A DNA stretch of 64,000 nt from Streptomyces sp. GSL17-111. Lineage in GTDB: Bacteria; Actinomycetota; Actinomycetes; Streptomycetales; Streptomycetaceae. Numbering within the stretch: the stretch's first letter is position 1; each line of letters begins with the position of its first letter. This document shows, piece after piece, positions 53,486 through 64,000 of this stretch. Below the pieces are notes generated by a model. The model had not been told where the DNA came from and searched no databases. It was given only the letters and a program-made list of their open reading frames with translations. The position numbers and the translations under genes were made by a program. The DNA is taken from assembly GCF_037911585.1 (NCBI RefSeq), contig NZ_JBAJNS010000001.1:2591001-2655000 (forward strand), read 5' to 3'.

Positions 53486-54319
53486 ATGAGCATCGGCGAC
53501 GAGGGCTACGACGACGAGCGGACGTACGCGGAGCCCCGGCGAGCGGGCACCCGCATCCGGCTGCCCGAGGGCGAGACCGCCGACGCGGGCAGAGGCCCCG
53601 TCGTACGCCCCGGGCGCAGCCTGCTGATGATCGTCGGCGTCGTGGTCCTGCTCATCGCCGCCATCGCGTTCGCCGTCCGGGGTGGCGACGACACCGCCGC
53701 ACCCGACGCCAAGGGCCCCGACGCCCGCGCCACCGCTCCCTCGGGCGTCGACCCCGTCGAAGCGGGCACCGGCGTCCCCTCGGGCTTCCCCCGCACCGAA
53801 CAGGGCGCCCAAAGCGCCGCCGCGAACTATCTGGTCGCTCTCACGGGCGACGGGATGTATGTCGCCCGCACCCGGACGGACATCGTCGACACCGTGTTCG
53901 CCCCCGACATCGCCGCTGACCGCCGTGCCTCACTCGACGCCATCTACAGCGATCCGGAGTTCCTGGAACGCATCGGGCTCCAGGAGGACGGAGCTGCGCC
54001 GGCGGGAAGCACTTTTGTGTCGCGCGCCAACCCCATCGGCACGGATGTCGTGAACTACGACGAGGCCGAGGGGACAGCGACCGTAGCCGTCTGGTACGTG
54101 ACGCTCTTCGGGCTCAGCGGCGAGGAATCCCGCAATCCGGTCACGGAGGCGTGGTACACGAACACCTTCAAACTCCGTTGGGCGGACGATGACTGGAAAG
54201 TGATCGACTTCGACCAGCAGGACGGTCCGACGCCGGTCGGACGTGATCAACGTGCCTCCTCCGCCGAGGAGATGGCCGAGGCTCAGAATCGGTTCGGAGG
54301 GTTCACCTATGCGCGGTAA
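53486..54319 (+). CDS. cmdE: Single-pass membrane protein, TcpC/VirB8-like (CmdE-like)
   Basis: 277 aa from ATG 53486; the upstream in-frame ATG lies in the DnaA-box region and is less likely. A cytoplasmic N-terminus (~55 residues), one membrane helix (SLLMIVGVVVLLIAAIAFAV) and an extracytoplasmic domain ending FKLRWADDDWKVIDFDQQDG, the fold pattern of conjugation proteins TcpC/VirB8. Overlaps the next gene by 11 bases. In the order of the cmd locus it is the SCO4130 counterpart. Confidence 0.7.
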   Translation: MSIGDEGYDDERTYAEPRRAGTRIRLPEGETADAGRGPVVRPGRSLLMIVGVVVLLIAAIAFAVRGGDDTAAPDAKGPDARATAPSGVDPVEAGTGVPSGFPRTEQGAQSAAANYLVALTGDGMYVARTRTDIVDTVFAPDIAADRRASLDAIYSDPEFLERIGLQEDGAAPAGSTFVSRANPIGTDVVNYDEAEGTATVAVWYVTLFGLSGEESRNPVTEAWYTNTFKLRWADDDWKVIDFDQQDGPTPVGRDQRASSAEEMAEAQNRFGGFTYAR

Positions 54320-55658
54320 GCAAACGGCTGACCGACCAGGGCGTCCGCAACTCCGGATCCCGGCACTCCTGTCCGCTGCGCTGGGCAGCCAAGCCGTGGT
54401 TCTCGGGGCAGCCGCCCCGGCGCTGGCGGACCCGACACCTCCTGCAGAGGAACCCGAAGCCAGCCCCAGCCCGGACTCGAGCAACGACCCCTGTGACCTC
54501 GTACGAGGAACGGCTCGAGAGTACTGCGAAGGCGAACGCGGTGGCGGCAGCGGCGGTGGGGGTGATGGCGGCGGGACGCCGGAGGCACTCGAGAGCCTCG
54601 ACCCCCTGACCTCCCTCGCCAACGGCTGCGCCGAGGCCGCCGCGTGGATCGTGGGCAAGCTCTCCGAAGCCGTCGAGGCCACGGCCGACGTCGACTTCAC
54701 CAACGCCGCCTTCCTGCGTCAGTACGCCGTCGTGTTCGCGGCGTCCACCATCCTCACACTCATCCTGTGGCTGCTCGCCATCACCAAGCGCGCCGTGCGC
54801 GGAGTGCCGCTGACGACCGCCGTCTCCGAGGCCGTCGGTTTCCTCTGGCTCGTCGTGCTGGCCTCCGCCTTCACCCCGCTGATCCTCTACACGCTCGTCT
54901 CGGCGACGGACGCCGTCACGGACGTCATAGCGTCCGGCACGGGTTCCCAGACGGACGCCTTCTTCGGCACGTTCGCCGAGGCACTGCGCTCGGGCGAGGA
55001 CATCGGCGGCGGGCCCATCATGCTCATCGTCGTCTCCCTCGTCTCCGTCCTCGCAGCCGGCGTGCTGTGGCTGGAGCTCGTGATCCGCGCCGCTCTGCTG
55101 TACGTGGGCGCCCTGCTCGGCGTCGTCGTGTACTCCGGGCTCGTCGACAAGAACATGTGGGGCCACGTCCGGCGCTGGGCCGGCATCATGATCGCGGTCA
55201 TCCTGGTGAAACCGGTCATCGTGATCGTGCTCGGCCTGGCCGGCGCACTCGCCTCCGACGACGGCCCGAACGCCATGGGAGCGATCGTCTCCGGCCTCGC
55301 CATCATCCTGCTGGCCATCTTCGCCTCGGCGATGATCTACCGCTTCGTTCCCGGCTTCGGCGACGACATCGTGCGGCACCGCAACGCGTCCGCCGATCCG
55401 GCCTCCCGGAAGGCCGTCGCCGCCGTCTCCACCCCGGCCGCCATGTTGCGGCAGGGCATCAGTACGCACAGCGCCCGTGGCGGCGCCTCCGGGGGAGCCA
55501 CCCAGAGCGGTGGCGGCGCGGCGGCCCGACCGGCCAACTCCGTCTCCGGGGGTGTCGCCGCGCACAGCACGCGCACGGCGGCGCCTCCGCCGCAACGCGC
55601 CACCCCGCGCGCCGCTCCCCCCAGTTCGACCGACCGCACCGGAGGTGACCGCAGGTGA
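54309..55658 (+). CDS. cmdD: Polytopic membrane protein, VirB6/TrbL-like (CmdD-like)
   Basis: 449 aa from ATG 54309 with GGAGGG upstream, starting inside the previous gene. A signal-like segment (LLSAALGSQAVVLGAAAPALA) and a Pro/Ser/Gly linker are followed by about six helices, including VVFAASTILTLILWLLAI and FLWLVVLASAFTPLILY. The C-terminal ~90 residues are Ala/Gly/Ser/Pro-rich and disordered. The layout is that of type IV secretion inner-membrane channel proteins. The stop overlaps the next start (GTGA). Confidence 0.7.
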   Translation: MRGKQTADRPGRPQLRIPALLSAALGSQAVVLGAAAPALADPTPPAEEPEASPSPDSSNDPCDLVRGTAREYCEGERGGGSGGGGDGGGTPEALESLDPLTSLANGCAEAAAWIVGKLSEAVEATADVDFTNAAFLRQYAVVFAASTILTLILWLLAITKRAVRGVPLTTAVSEAVGFLWLVVLASAFTPLILYTLVSATDAVTDVIASGTGSQTDAFFGTFAEALRSGEDIGGGPIMLIVVSLVSVLAAGVLWLELVIRAALLYVGALLGVVVYSGLVDKNMWGHVRRWAGIMIAVILVKPVIVIVLGLAGALASDDGPNAMGAIVSGLAIILLAIFASAMIYRFVPGFGDDIVRHRNASADPASRKAVAAVSTPAAMLRQGISTHSARGGASGGATQSGGGAAARPANSVSGGVAAHSTRTAAPPPQRATPRAAPPSSTDRTGGDRR

Positions 55659-57199
55659 CGACGCCCCACACCGTCGCGCCGCGCCGCACGTACACCATCG
55701 GGCGCGCCCGACCGAACGCCCTGATCGGCAAGGACCGTGAAACGGGCGAGATCGCGCTCATCGTCGTCGGCGCGTTCCTCGGGATGATGAGCGGTCTGCT
55801 CGTCCCGTTGCTGTCCCTGCGCATCGTGCTGCTCGCGGGCTTCCCCATGCTGGCCCTGGCCGCCGTCTACGTCCCCTACCGGGGGCGGACGTTCTTCCGG
55901 TGGATCGAGATCGACCGTTCCTACCGTCGGCTCCTGCGCCGGGGCGGAACGTACCGGTCCGCCGCACCGGAAGCCGGCATCCGCCTGGACGGGCACGAGA
56001 CGGAGATCGGCTCGCCGCCCGGCGTCGGCCGCATCACCTGGCTCGCCGCCCCGTTCGGCCCCGACGAGATCGCCGTGCTCCTGCACGCCGACCGCCGGAC
56101 GGTCACCGCGGCCATCGAGATCGAGGGGCCGGGCGTCGGGCTGCGGGACAGCGAGGACCAGGAGGCCCTCGTCGACCGCTTCGGCACTCTGCTCAAGCAC
56201 GTGGCCAACGGCGACGGATACGTGACCCGGCTGCAGATGCTGGCCCGTACCCTGCCCGCCGACCCGGACGCCCACGCCAAGGACGTCGCCCAGCGCGGGG
56301 ACGACCGGGCCCCGCACTGGCTGCGGTCCTCCTACGACCACCTGCAGTCCATGGTGTCGACCTCCAGCGAACAACACCGGGCCTACCTCGTGGCGTGCAT
56401 GCACCACGGACGGGAACTGGCCGCCGAGGCCGTGACCATCGCCAAGGCCAACCGCGCCGGAGGGCGCAGGCTGTCACGCGACGAGGGCCTGGCCATCGTC
56501 ATGACGCGTGAGCTGACCGACATCTGCGCCCGGCTCGCCGAGGCCGACATCCGGGTCCGGCAGCCCCTCGGCCAGGCCCGCCTCGCCTCGCTCATCCACG
56601 CCTCCTACGACCCCGACCACCCGATCGACCACATCCAGGCCATGACGCGGCGCAACGCCTGGCCCGCCGAGCTCGACGCGACGGAGTCGGGATACCTCCA
56701 GGCCAAGACACGCGAGTCGGCGACACGCGAGCCCTGGTGCCACGCGACGGCCTGGGTGAAGGAGTGGCCGATGACGCCGGTCGGCGTCAACTTCCTCGCT
56801 CCGCTGCTGGTCCACACGCCGGACGTGATCCGCACCGTCGCCGTCTGCATGGACCTGGAGCCGACGGAGCTCGCCATCGAGCGCATGCTGACCGAGAAGA
56901 CGAACGACTCGGCGGAGGCGAGCCGTCAGGCCAAGATGAACCGCACGGTGGACCCGCGCGACATCGCCGCCCACGGCCGCGTCGACCAGCGCGGGGAGGA
57001 CCTGGCCAGCGGGGCCGCCGGCGTCAACCTCGTCGGGTACATCACCGTCTCCTCCCGTTCACCGGAGTCGCTCGCCCGCGACAAGCGGACCATCCGGGCC
57101 GCTGCGGGCAAGAGCTACCTGAAACTGGAGTGGTGCGACCGCGAGCACCACAGGGCCTTCGTCAACACCCTGCCCTTCGCCACCGGGATCCGCCGATGA
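55655..57199 (+). CDS. cmdC: SCO6880-family membrane protein of T4SS-like locus (CmdC-like)
   Basis: 514 aa, GTG 55655 overlapping the previous stop. Two membrane helices near the N-terminus (~residues 30-75) and a PYRGRTFFRWIEIDRSYRR segment, then a long soluble domain with RITWLAAPFGPDEIAVLLH and MHHGRELAAEAVTIAKANR. I recognise the pattern from actinobacterial proteins annotated 'SCO6880 family', which accompany VirB4-like ATPases. The biochemical role is unknown. By gene order it is the SCO4128 counterpart. Confidence 0.7.
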   Translation: MTTPHTVAPRRTYTIGRARPNALIGKDRETGEIALIVVGAFLGMMSGLLVPLLSLRIVLLAGFPMLALAAVYVPYRGRTFFRWIEIDRSYRRLLRRGGTYRSAAPEAGIRLDGHETEIGSPPGVGRITWLAAPFGPDEIAVLLHADRRTVTAAIEIEGPGVGLRDSEDQEALVDRFGTLLKHVANGDGYVTRLQMLARTLPADPDAHAKDVAQRGDDRAPHWLRSSYDHLQSMVSTSSEQHRAYLVACMHHGRELAAEAVTIAKANRAGGRRLSRDEGLAIVMTRELTDICARLAEADIRVRQPLGQARLASLIHASYDPDHPIDHIQAMTRRNAWPAELDATESGYLQAKTRESATREPWCHATAWVKEWPMTPVGVNFLAPLLVHTPDVIRTVAVCMDLEPTELAIERMLTEKTNDSAEASRQAKMNRTVDPRDIAAHGRVDQRGEDLASGAAGVNLVGYITVSSRSPESLARDKRTIRAAAGKSYLKLEWCDREHHRAFVNTLPFATGIRR

Positions 57200-57339
57200 G
57201 GAGGCTCCGCCCACGGCCCACCGACGCCCTGCCACCGCCCCACGTTCCCGCGTCGGCGGGCGGGCCCCGGCCGGCTCCCGGCGCCGTGACGACCGTCAGA
57301 GAAGTGATGAGGAGGCGCAGCCCCCATGGCCGCGTTTGA
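57196..57339 (+). CDS. Possible short coupled frame between cmdC- and cmdB-like genes
   Basis: 47 aa, ATG 57196 overlapping the previous stop (ATGA) and ending 14 bases inside the next gene. Very rich in Arg and Pro (MRRLRPRPTDALPPPHVP at the start). Its reading through the cmdB ribosome-binding site would couple translation across the 126-bp gap. The composition gives no domain; it could be chance in GC-rich DNA. Confidence 0.3.
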   Translation: MRRLRPRPTDALPPPHVPASAGGPRPAPGAVTTVREVMRRRSPHGRV

Positions 57340-58771
57340 CCTGCTCTCCACCGTGACCGATGCCTTCACCAGCTTCCTCTTCGGCAGAACGGAGACGACG
57401 CGGTTGCCCGTCCGCACCTCGACGGGTCAGGCGCAGGCCGTCTACCTCCCCACCGCCGCACCCGGGCTGGGCGACTCGGGCGTCATCATCGGCCGTGAGG
57501 TGTACAGCGGCAAGGGCTACATCTACGACCCGTTCCAGCTCTACGGCCAGCAGCTCCCGGCCCCGCACTGGCTGGTGCTGGGTGAGTCCGGCAACGGCAA
57601 GTCGGCGCTGGAGAAGACGTACGTGCTGCGGCAGCTGCGTTTCCGGGACCGCCAGGTCGTCGTGCTCGACGCCCAGGGCGAGGACGGCGTCGGCGAGTGG
57701 AACCTCATCGCGGAAGAGCTGGGCATCACCCCCGTCCGCCTCGACCCGACGGCCGCCCTCGACCAGGGAATCCGCCTCAACCCGCTGGACCCGGCCATCA
57801 CGACGACCGGCCAGCTCGCCCTCCTGCGCACCATCATCGAAGTGGCACTGGGCCACGGGCTCGACGAGCGAGCCGGGTTCGCGCTCAAGGTGGCGCACTC
57901 CTACGTCAACGCCACCGTCGCCGACCGGCAGCCCGTACTGATCGACATCGTCGAGCAGCTCCGCCACCCCGAGCCCGAGTCGGCACACGCGATGAACGTC
58001 GCGCTTGAGGACGTCCGCGCCTGGGGCCTGGACGTCGCCCTCGTGCTGGACCGCCTCGTGGACGGCGACCTGCGCGGCATGTTCGACGGCCCCACGACCG
58101 TCGGTATCGATCTCGACGCGCCGCTGACCGTTTTCGACCTGTCCCACATCGACCGCAACTCGATCGCCATGCCGATCCTCATGGCCATCGTCGGAGTCTG
58201 GCTCGAACACACGTGGATCAGGCCGGACCGCAAGAAGCGCATCTTCCTGGTGGAGGAAGCGTGGCACATCATCAACAGCCCCTTCGTCGCGCAGCTCTTC
58301 CAGCGGCTGCTGAAGTTCGGACGTCGACTCGGCCTGTCGTTCGTGGCCGTCGTCCACCACCTGTCGGACGTCGTGGACGGCGCTGCGGCCCGCGAGGCGG
58401 CGGCGATCCTGAAGATGGCCTCGACCCGGACCGTCTACGCACAGAAGGCCGATGAGGCCCGCGCCACCGGTCAGGTGCTCGGCCTGCCGCGCTGGGCGGT
58501 GGAGATCATCCCGACCCTGTCCCCGGGTATCGCCGTATGGGACGTCAACGGCAACGTCCAGGTGGTCAAGCACCTCATCACCGAGGCCGAACGCCCCCTC
58601 GTCTTCACCGACCGCGCGATGACCGAAGCCTCCACTCGGGACGAGGAGGACGCGGAGCCGGGCTCCGGTCAGGGAGGCATGGGCGACCTGGATCACGCGC
58701 TGGAACAGGAGGCGGAATCCCGGGCGAGCCGCTTCGACCGGCTCAGCCGGGTGGATGGGACGGTGGCCTGA
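57326..58771 (+). CDS. cmdB: VirB4/FtsK-like ATPase (CmdB-like)
   Basis: 481 aa, ATG 57326 with AGGAGG upstream. Walker A GESGNGKSALEK (from 86) and a Walker B KRIFLVEEAWHII (~304-316) of the VirB4/TraC type, where the Glu follows the hydrophobic strand; also ILKMASTRTVYAQKADEAR near the C-terminus. No membrane helix, so membrane association would be through partners. In S. coelicolor the corresponding CmdB is a membrane-located ATP/GTP-binding protein required for normal sporulation. Stop and next start are separated by one base. Confidence 0.82.
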   Translation: MAAFDLLSTVTDAFTSFLFGRTETTRLPVRTSTGQAQAVYLPTAAPGLGDSGVIIGREVYSGKGYIYDPFQLYGQQLPAPHWLVLGESGNGKSALEKTYVLRQLRFRDRQVVVLDAQGEDGVGEWNLIAEELGITPVRLDPTAALDQGIRLNPLDPAITTTGQLALLRTIIEVALGHGLDERAGFALKVAHSYVNATVADRQPVLIDIVEQLRHPEPESAHAMNVALEDVRAWGLDVALVLDRLVDGDLRGMFDGPTTVGIDLDAPLTVFDLSHIDRNSIAMPILMAIVGVWLEHTWIRPDRKKRIFLVEEAWHIINSPFVAQLFQRLLKFGRRLGLSFVAVVHHLSDVVDGAAAREAAAILKMASTRTVYAQKADEARATGQVLGLPRWAVEIIPTLSPGIAVWDVNGNVQVVKHLITEAERPLVFTDRAMTEASTRDEEDAEPGSGQGGMGDLDHALEQEAESRASRFDRLSRVDGTVA

Positions 58772-58772
58772 C

Positions 58773-60320
58773 GTGCCCGGCTACGCCGGCCCGGTCGGTC
58801 CGGCCGGGCCGGGCCGCAAGCCCGGCGGTGGTGTTCCGGACGGTCTCCTGATCGGCCTGCTCGCGCTGCTGCTGTCCGTCACCGTACTGGCTTGGACGGC
58901 GCTCGGGCTGGCCGGGCTGCTCACACACGGGGCCTGGCCGGAGCGCGTCTCCTTCCCCAGGACCCCACTGGCCCTGCGCGCCCTCGTCACCGACCCCGCG
59001 GACCTGGCCGCCGCCTGGCCCGAGGCCGACCCGGCGGCCCTGCCCGGGCCCGGTCTCTTCTGGGGTCTGCTGATCAGCGAGATCATGGTCCTGTCCGTCC
59101 TGACGCTCGCCGCGTTGATGTCCCTGGCCCGTCGAAAGGCACGACGTCGCGCCCGCCGGCTCGCGCGGGATGCGGCGCGGCACGACCGTGGGGTACCGGT
59201 TCCGGAGAGCTCTCTTCCGACGCGTCGGCACGAGGAAGCGCCCGCCTCGCACCTCCCCGTACAGGAGCCGACACCGCCAGCAGGGGTTCTCACCGGGCAC
59301 GCAGCATCCCCTCGGTCCACAGCCCTCTCGGCCCCGGGGGCCGACACCGCGCACGCGGCGACGCACCCGCAAGGCCCGGGCGCTCCCTCCGCGGTCCTCC
59401 TACGCAGGAACGCCGACCCTGCCGAAGCACTCGCCGCGGCCGAGGGCCCTGCCGTCGTGGTGACCGCCGACCCACGCCTGTGGGCCGACACGGTCGGGGC
59501 GCGCGGCAAACTCGGCCCCACGCTCGTCTACGACCCCTCGCATGTCACGGACGCCCCCGTCCGGTTGCGCTGGGCACCCCAAGAGGGCTGCTCCGACCCC
59601 GTCGTCGCCCGTCGGCGGGCCGCCGCCCTCCTCACTCCGGTACGGAGCCCGGCCTCGGGGGACGTGGCCGTCCATCACGCCGCCGAAACGCTGCTGCGCT
59701 GCTGTCTGCACGCCGCCGACGTCTCCGGCAAGCCCTTCAGGTCGGTGCACCGCTGGGCCACCGGGACGTCCACCGCAGACGCTGTGCGCGTGCTCCGTCG
59801 GCACCCGGAGGCGGCTTCGGGAGCTGCGGGAGAACTCGAAGCCACCTTGACCGGCCATGCGGAACGGCGTGACCTGGCCCATGCGTTGATCGGCCGAGCC
59901 CTGGCGGCACTGCGTCAGGTGCAGGTGCGGAACGCCTGCGCCGGTTCGCGCAACGATTCCGTCGTGCTGGAATCCTTCGGGGCGCAAGTGGGCACGCTCT
60001 ACATCGTGGGCGCGGACGTCGAGGCCCCCCGCCGCGATGTCGGGATCGTACCGCTCGTCACAGCGCTCACCGCTAGCGTGGTCGAGCACGGCCGGCGCAT
60101 GGCCGCACGGTCATCCTCCGGTCGGCTCGACCCACCAATGTCCGTCATTTTGGACAACCCGGCGGCCGTCGTCCCACTCGCAGACCTCCCGGCCCTGCTC
60201 ACCGACGGCGAGGAACTGGGCATCCACACCCTGGCCTATCTGCGCTCCGCCGCCCAGGCCCGTGCCTCCTGGCCGCAACTCGCGCAGAGCCACCTGGCTC
60301 GTATCAACGCGTCATCCTGA
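58773..60320 (+). CDS. cmdA: Membrane protein with degenerate VirD4/TraG-like domain (CmdA-like)
   Basis: 515 aa from GTG 58773. Two N-terminal membrane helices (GLLIGLLALLLSVTVLAW; ISEIMVLSVLTLAALMSL), a Pro/Ala-rich linker, then a cytoplasmic region (AVVVTADPRLW, PTLVYDPSHVTDAPVRLRW, a helical block with AAETLLRCCLHAADVSGKPF, PMSVILDNPAAVVPLADLP). The order of these strands recalls type IV coupling proteins, but I find no Walker A lysine loop, so ATP hydrolysis is unlikely. Last of the cmd-like genes, convergent with the DUF1801 gene 22 bp away. Confidence 0.68.
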   Translation: MPGYAGPVGPAGPGRKPGGGVPDGLLIGLLALLLSVTVLAWTALGLAGLLTHGAWPERVSFPRTPLALRALVTDPADLAAAWPEADPAALPGPGLFWGLLISEIMVLSVLTLAALMSLARRKARRRARRLARDAARHDRGVPVPESSLPTRRHEEAPASHLPVQEPTPPAGVLTGHAASPRSTALSAPGADTAHAATHPQGPGAPSAVLLRRNADPAEALAAAEGPAVVVTADPRLWADTVGARGKLGPTLVYDPSHVTDAPVRLRWAPQEGCSDPVVARRRAAALLTPVRSPASGDVAVHHAAETLLRCCLHAADVSGKPFRSVHRWATGTSTADAVRVLRRHPEAASGAAGELEATLTGHAERRDLAHALIGRALAALRQVQVRNACAGSRNDSVVLESFGAQVGTLYIVGADVEAPRRDVGIVPLVTALTASVVEHGRRMAARSSSGRLDPPMSVILDNPAAVVPLADLPALLTDGEELGIHTLAYLRSAAQARASWPQLAQSHLARINASS

Positions 60321-60342
60321 CCATCGCCGGGAGTCGACACGG

Positions 60343-60780
60343 TCAGAAAAGCGGGTCCCCGGGAAGCTCAACGGCCTGACGGATCCAGCTCTCCAGTAGT
60401 TCCTCGTCGAGCACATCGTCCTCGTGAATGTCGAGGTACCGCACCTGATCGTGTTTGGATGCACCCGGCGGGCGAGGGTCCAGGGAGGAGCCGTTCAGCC
60501 AGGTGACCTTCACGTACCGCGTGAAGCAGTGGAAGCTGAGGAACCAGCCGTCGCCCTCAACGCCGTAGAACGGCGAGTTCCAGCGCACGGCTTTGCGCAC
60601 GTCGGGGACCGTGCGCACGACGAGCGCGTCCAGGCGCCTCCCCACGTCCCGCTTCCAGCCCGGCATCGCGTCGAGGTAGGCCTGCACGGCCGCAGGGCCG
60701 TCACCCTTCGGGATCTGCGGGTTGCCGCCGGACAGCAGTCGCGGCTCATGAGGGGGCGGTTGCACCATGCTTCTCACCAT
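60343..60780 (-). CDS. DUF1801-domain protein
   Basis: 145 aa from ATG 60780 (ATG 60768 is an alternative). DUF1801/YdhG-like pattern: VQAYLDAMPGWKRDVGRRLD, RKAVRWNSPFYGVEGDGWFL and FTRYVKVTWLNGSSLDP. The family has an SCP2-like/YdeI fold with no agreed function. Single gene, divergent from the unknown gene at 60837 with a 56-bp gap. Confidence 0.85.
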   Translation of the reverse strand: MVRSMVQPPPHEPRLLSGGNPQIPKGDGPAAVQAYLDAMPGWKRDVGRRLDALVVRTVPDVRKAVRWNSPFYGVEGDGWFLSFHCFTRYVKVTWLNGSSLDPRPPGASKHDQVRYLDIHEDDVLDEELLESWIRQAVELPGDPLF

Positions 60781-60836
60781 AGGGCCCCAACACGCTCTTG
60801 CGCGGCCATGACGGCCGGAGTCCGTAGCCTGGCGGC

Positions 60837-61241
60837 ATGGAGAACGGGATCAACCGCCTGGAAGACGGCTGGGACATCCGCTCGATGCGTGGGATTGGCA
60901 TCGGCGAGGTGATCATCGGCAGCGTCCTGCGACTGCACGCCGGTTCGAACCAGGTAGAGGTCCACAGTCCCGCCAAGCTGACAACGGACAGCGAGTCCTT
61001 GCTCTTCCATGCCTCCGCACGGATCAACCTCGACCGACTTCCGCAGTTGATCGATCAGGTAGTCGCTGAGGTCCACGCAGCTGATTCGGGCAGCCTGCGA
61101 GTGCGCTTCGCCAGCGGGTGGCGCTTGAACGTACCCGTTTCTTCCAGTGCCTTCGGCTGGATCATCGGCCTGCGAGGCAGCTACTTCATCAGTTCGCTAC
61201 CCGGTGGCGGCGTGAGAATGCCCAACCGGCCACAGGCTTGA
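60837..61241 (+). CDS. Conserved hypothetical protein
   Basis: 134 aa, ATG 60837. Starts MENGINRLEDGWDIRSMRGI and contains two-layer beta patterns (VIIGSVLRLHAGSNQVEVHS; GSLRVRFASGWRLNVPV) and WIIGLRGSYFISSLPGGGV. It resembles small immunity-like or DUF6188-type proteins, but I would not assign it. Codon use is less GC3-biased than its neighbours, which with the adjacent IS remnant hints at acquisition. Function unknown. Confidence 0.65.
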   Translation: MENGINRLEDGWDIRSMRGIGIGEVIIGSVLRLHAGSNQVEVHSPAKLTTDSESLLFHASARINLDRLPQLIDQVVAEVHAADSGSLRVRFASGWRLNVPVSSSAFGWIIGLRGSYFISSLPGGGVRMPNRPQA

Positions 61242-61257
61242 GCGCCAGCTCAGACGA

Positions 61258-61500
61258 CCCCCGTTTTCTTGAGTCATCCTCCAGCAGATGAGGCTGCAGG
61301 CAAGGCAGACCAGTGCGTCGTGCAGGTCGAGGCGTCCCCCCGGTGGGATGCCGTCTACCAGGACGAGAGTCAGGGTGACGTCGTTGACGTTGGCGGCAGT
61401 GATGATGACTTTGAGCGGGGTGCCACGTCCGTCGCAGATCAGGTGCTGCTTACTGCCCGTTTCCCTGCAACCGACCGGATACGGCCCGGCGTCCGGAAAA
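61258..61500 (-). pseudogene. Remnant of an IS5-type transposase
   Basis: On the minus strand a stretch reads TGSKQHLICDGRGTPLKV, then ITAANVNDVTLTLVLVDGIPP, the conserved catalytic-core sequence of many Streptomyces IS5-family transposases. It jumps directly to LHDALVCLACSLICWR, which belongs near the end of such proteins, so the middle is deleted. The N-terminal half is missing: upstream lies the rRNA terminator. No terminal inverted repeats are recognisable. Clearly non-functional. Confidence 0.8.
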
Positions 61501-61522
61501 CCTGCTGCCGTACCACGCGGAA

Positions 61523-61553
61523 AAGCCCCGTTGGACCAGGTCCAACGGGGCTT
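61523..61553 (-). terminator. Terminator of the rRNA operon
   Basis: Perfect 14-bp stem AAGCCCCGTTGGAC (61523-61536) with 61540-61553, three-base loop, followed on the minus strand by TTTT. It begins about 14 bp after the end of the 5S gene and is the classic shape of a Rho-independent terminator. Confidence 0.93.
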
Positions 61554-61566
61554 CCCCACACAATTT

Positions 61567-61685
61567 GTTCGGCGGCGTCCTACTCTCCCACACACTCCCG
61601 CATGCAGTACCATCGGCGCTGAAAGGCTTAGCTTCCGGGTTCGGAATGTAACCGGGCGTTCCCCTAACGCTATAACCACCGAAAC
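61567..61685 (-). rRNA. rrf: 5S ribosomal RNA
   Basis: About 119 nt. The minus strand begins GTTTCGGTGGTTATAGCG, has the conserved CCCGGTTACATTCCGAACC loop B/C region and GCGCCGATGGTACTGC, and ends GGACGCCGCCGAAC, pairing with its 5' end. The order 23S-5S-terminator reads leftwards. The 23S-5S spacer is 61686-61786. Confidence 0.95.
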
Positions 61686-61786
61686 ACTATGAAACACACA
61701 ACCGGAAACCCCACACCCCCATTTAGCAGGGGAGCGGGCTTCGACAGTTTGCTGTCTCAGAACCTACACAGTGGACGCAAGCAACT

Positions 61787-64000
<2,214 letters not shown>

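Noticed and set aside
51172..60320. Integrative conjugative element
   Set aside because: No integrase, relaxase, attachment repeats or replication gene; gene order instead fits the conserved chromosomal cmd locus.

Overview
The window is GC-rich, high-coding-density actinobacterial DNA, almost certainly a Streptomyces chromosome. The evidence is codon usage, a large NRPS gene pair, LAL and LuxR regulators, a GTTCACC-type PHO box in front of pstS, and a right-hand block (pst operon, pit/accessory pair, csoR, small conserved genes, a six-gene membrane/ATPase set) whose order matches what I remember of S. coelicolor SCO4126-SCO4142. The right end is the 3' part of an rRNA operon read leftwards (23S partial, 5S, terminator).

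Layout. (1) 1-17.8 kb: the 3' end of a LanB-like gene that stops after the glutamylation-type domain, a strong terminator, then an apparent operon of two NRPS genes (C-A-T-C-A-T and C-A-T-C-A-T-TE), a coupled P450 and an MFS exporter. The four modules predict an N-capped tetrapeptide. The third adenylation domain reads as threonine (D-F-W-N-V-G-M-V-H); the others are unassigned. (2) 17.8-20.7 kb: a 969-aa LAL regulator on the minus strand. (3) 20.9-25.8 kb: a RiPP-like unit with a LanM-family synthetase whose dehydratase residues are intact but whose two cyclase zinc cysteines are lost. A 77-aa Ala/Thr-rich peptide gene lies just downstream, and a coupled pair of small LuxR regulators is divergent. 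(4) 25.9-33.8 kb: a ten-gene, tightly packed fatty-acyl tailoring operon: HadA/HadB-like hotdog proteins, P450, Sfp-type PPTase, FAAL-type ligase, soluble di-iron desaturase, hotdog thioesterase, ACP, CFA-type methyltransferase, second desaturase. It has no ketosynthase or reductase. (5) 34.0-37.5 kb: a ribbon-helix-helix gene with a 10-bp-periodic operator array, a DUF4097 protein and a DrrAB-type ABC pair. (6) 37.6-41.7 kb: XRE regulator, HBHA-like protein, DUF2516 protein, SpoIIE-type phosphatase and NlpC/P60 hydrolase. (7) 41.8-48.7 kb: phosphate uptake (pstSCAB, pit and accessory protein) and csoR. (8) 48.7-60.3 kb: small conserved genes, a PAP2 phosphatase, an SLT-NlpC hydrolase and a cmd-like operon interrupted by an O-methyltransferase. 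(9) 60.3-64 kb: a DUF1801 protein, an unknown protein, a degraded IS5-type transposase remnant and the rRNA genes.

How it fits together. Regions 1-4 look like specialised metabolism inserted beside conserved core genes. The NRPS starts with a condensation domain and so expects an acyl donor; the FAAL-ACP operon about 10 kb away could supply it, but the LanM unit sits between them and three independent adjacent clusters are equally possible. The most unusual elements are the zinc-less LanM with its one-cysteine peptide and the ketosynthase-free lipid operon. All calls are from reading the sequence; no database search was run.
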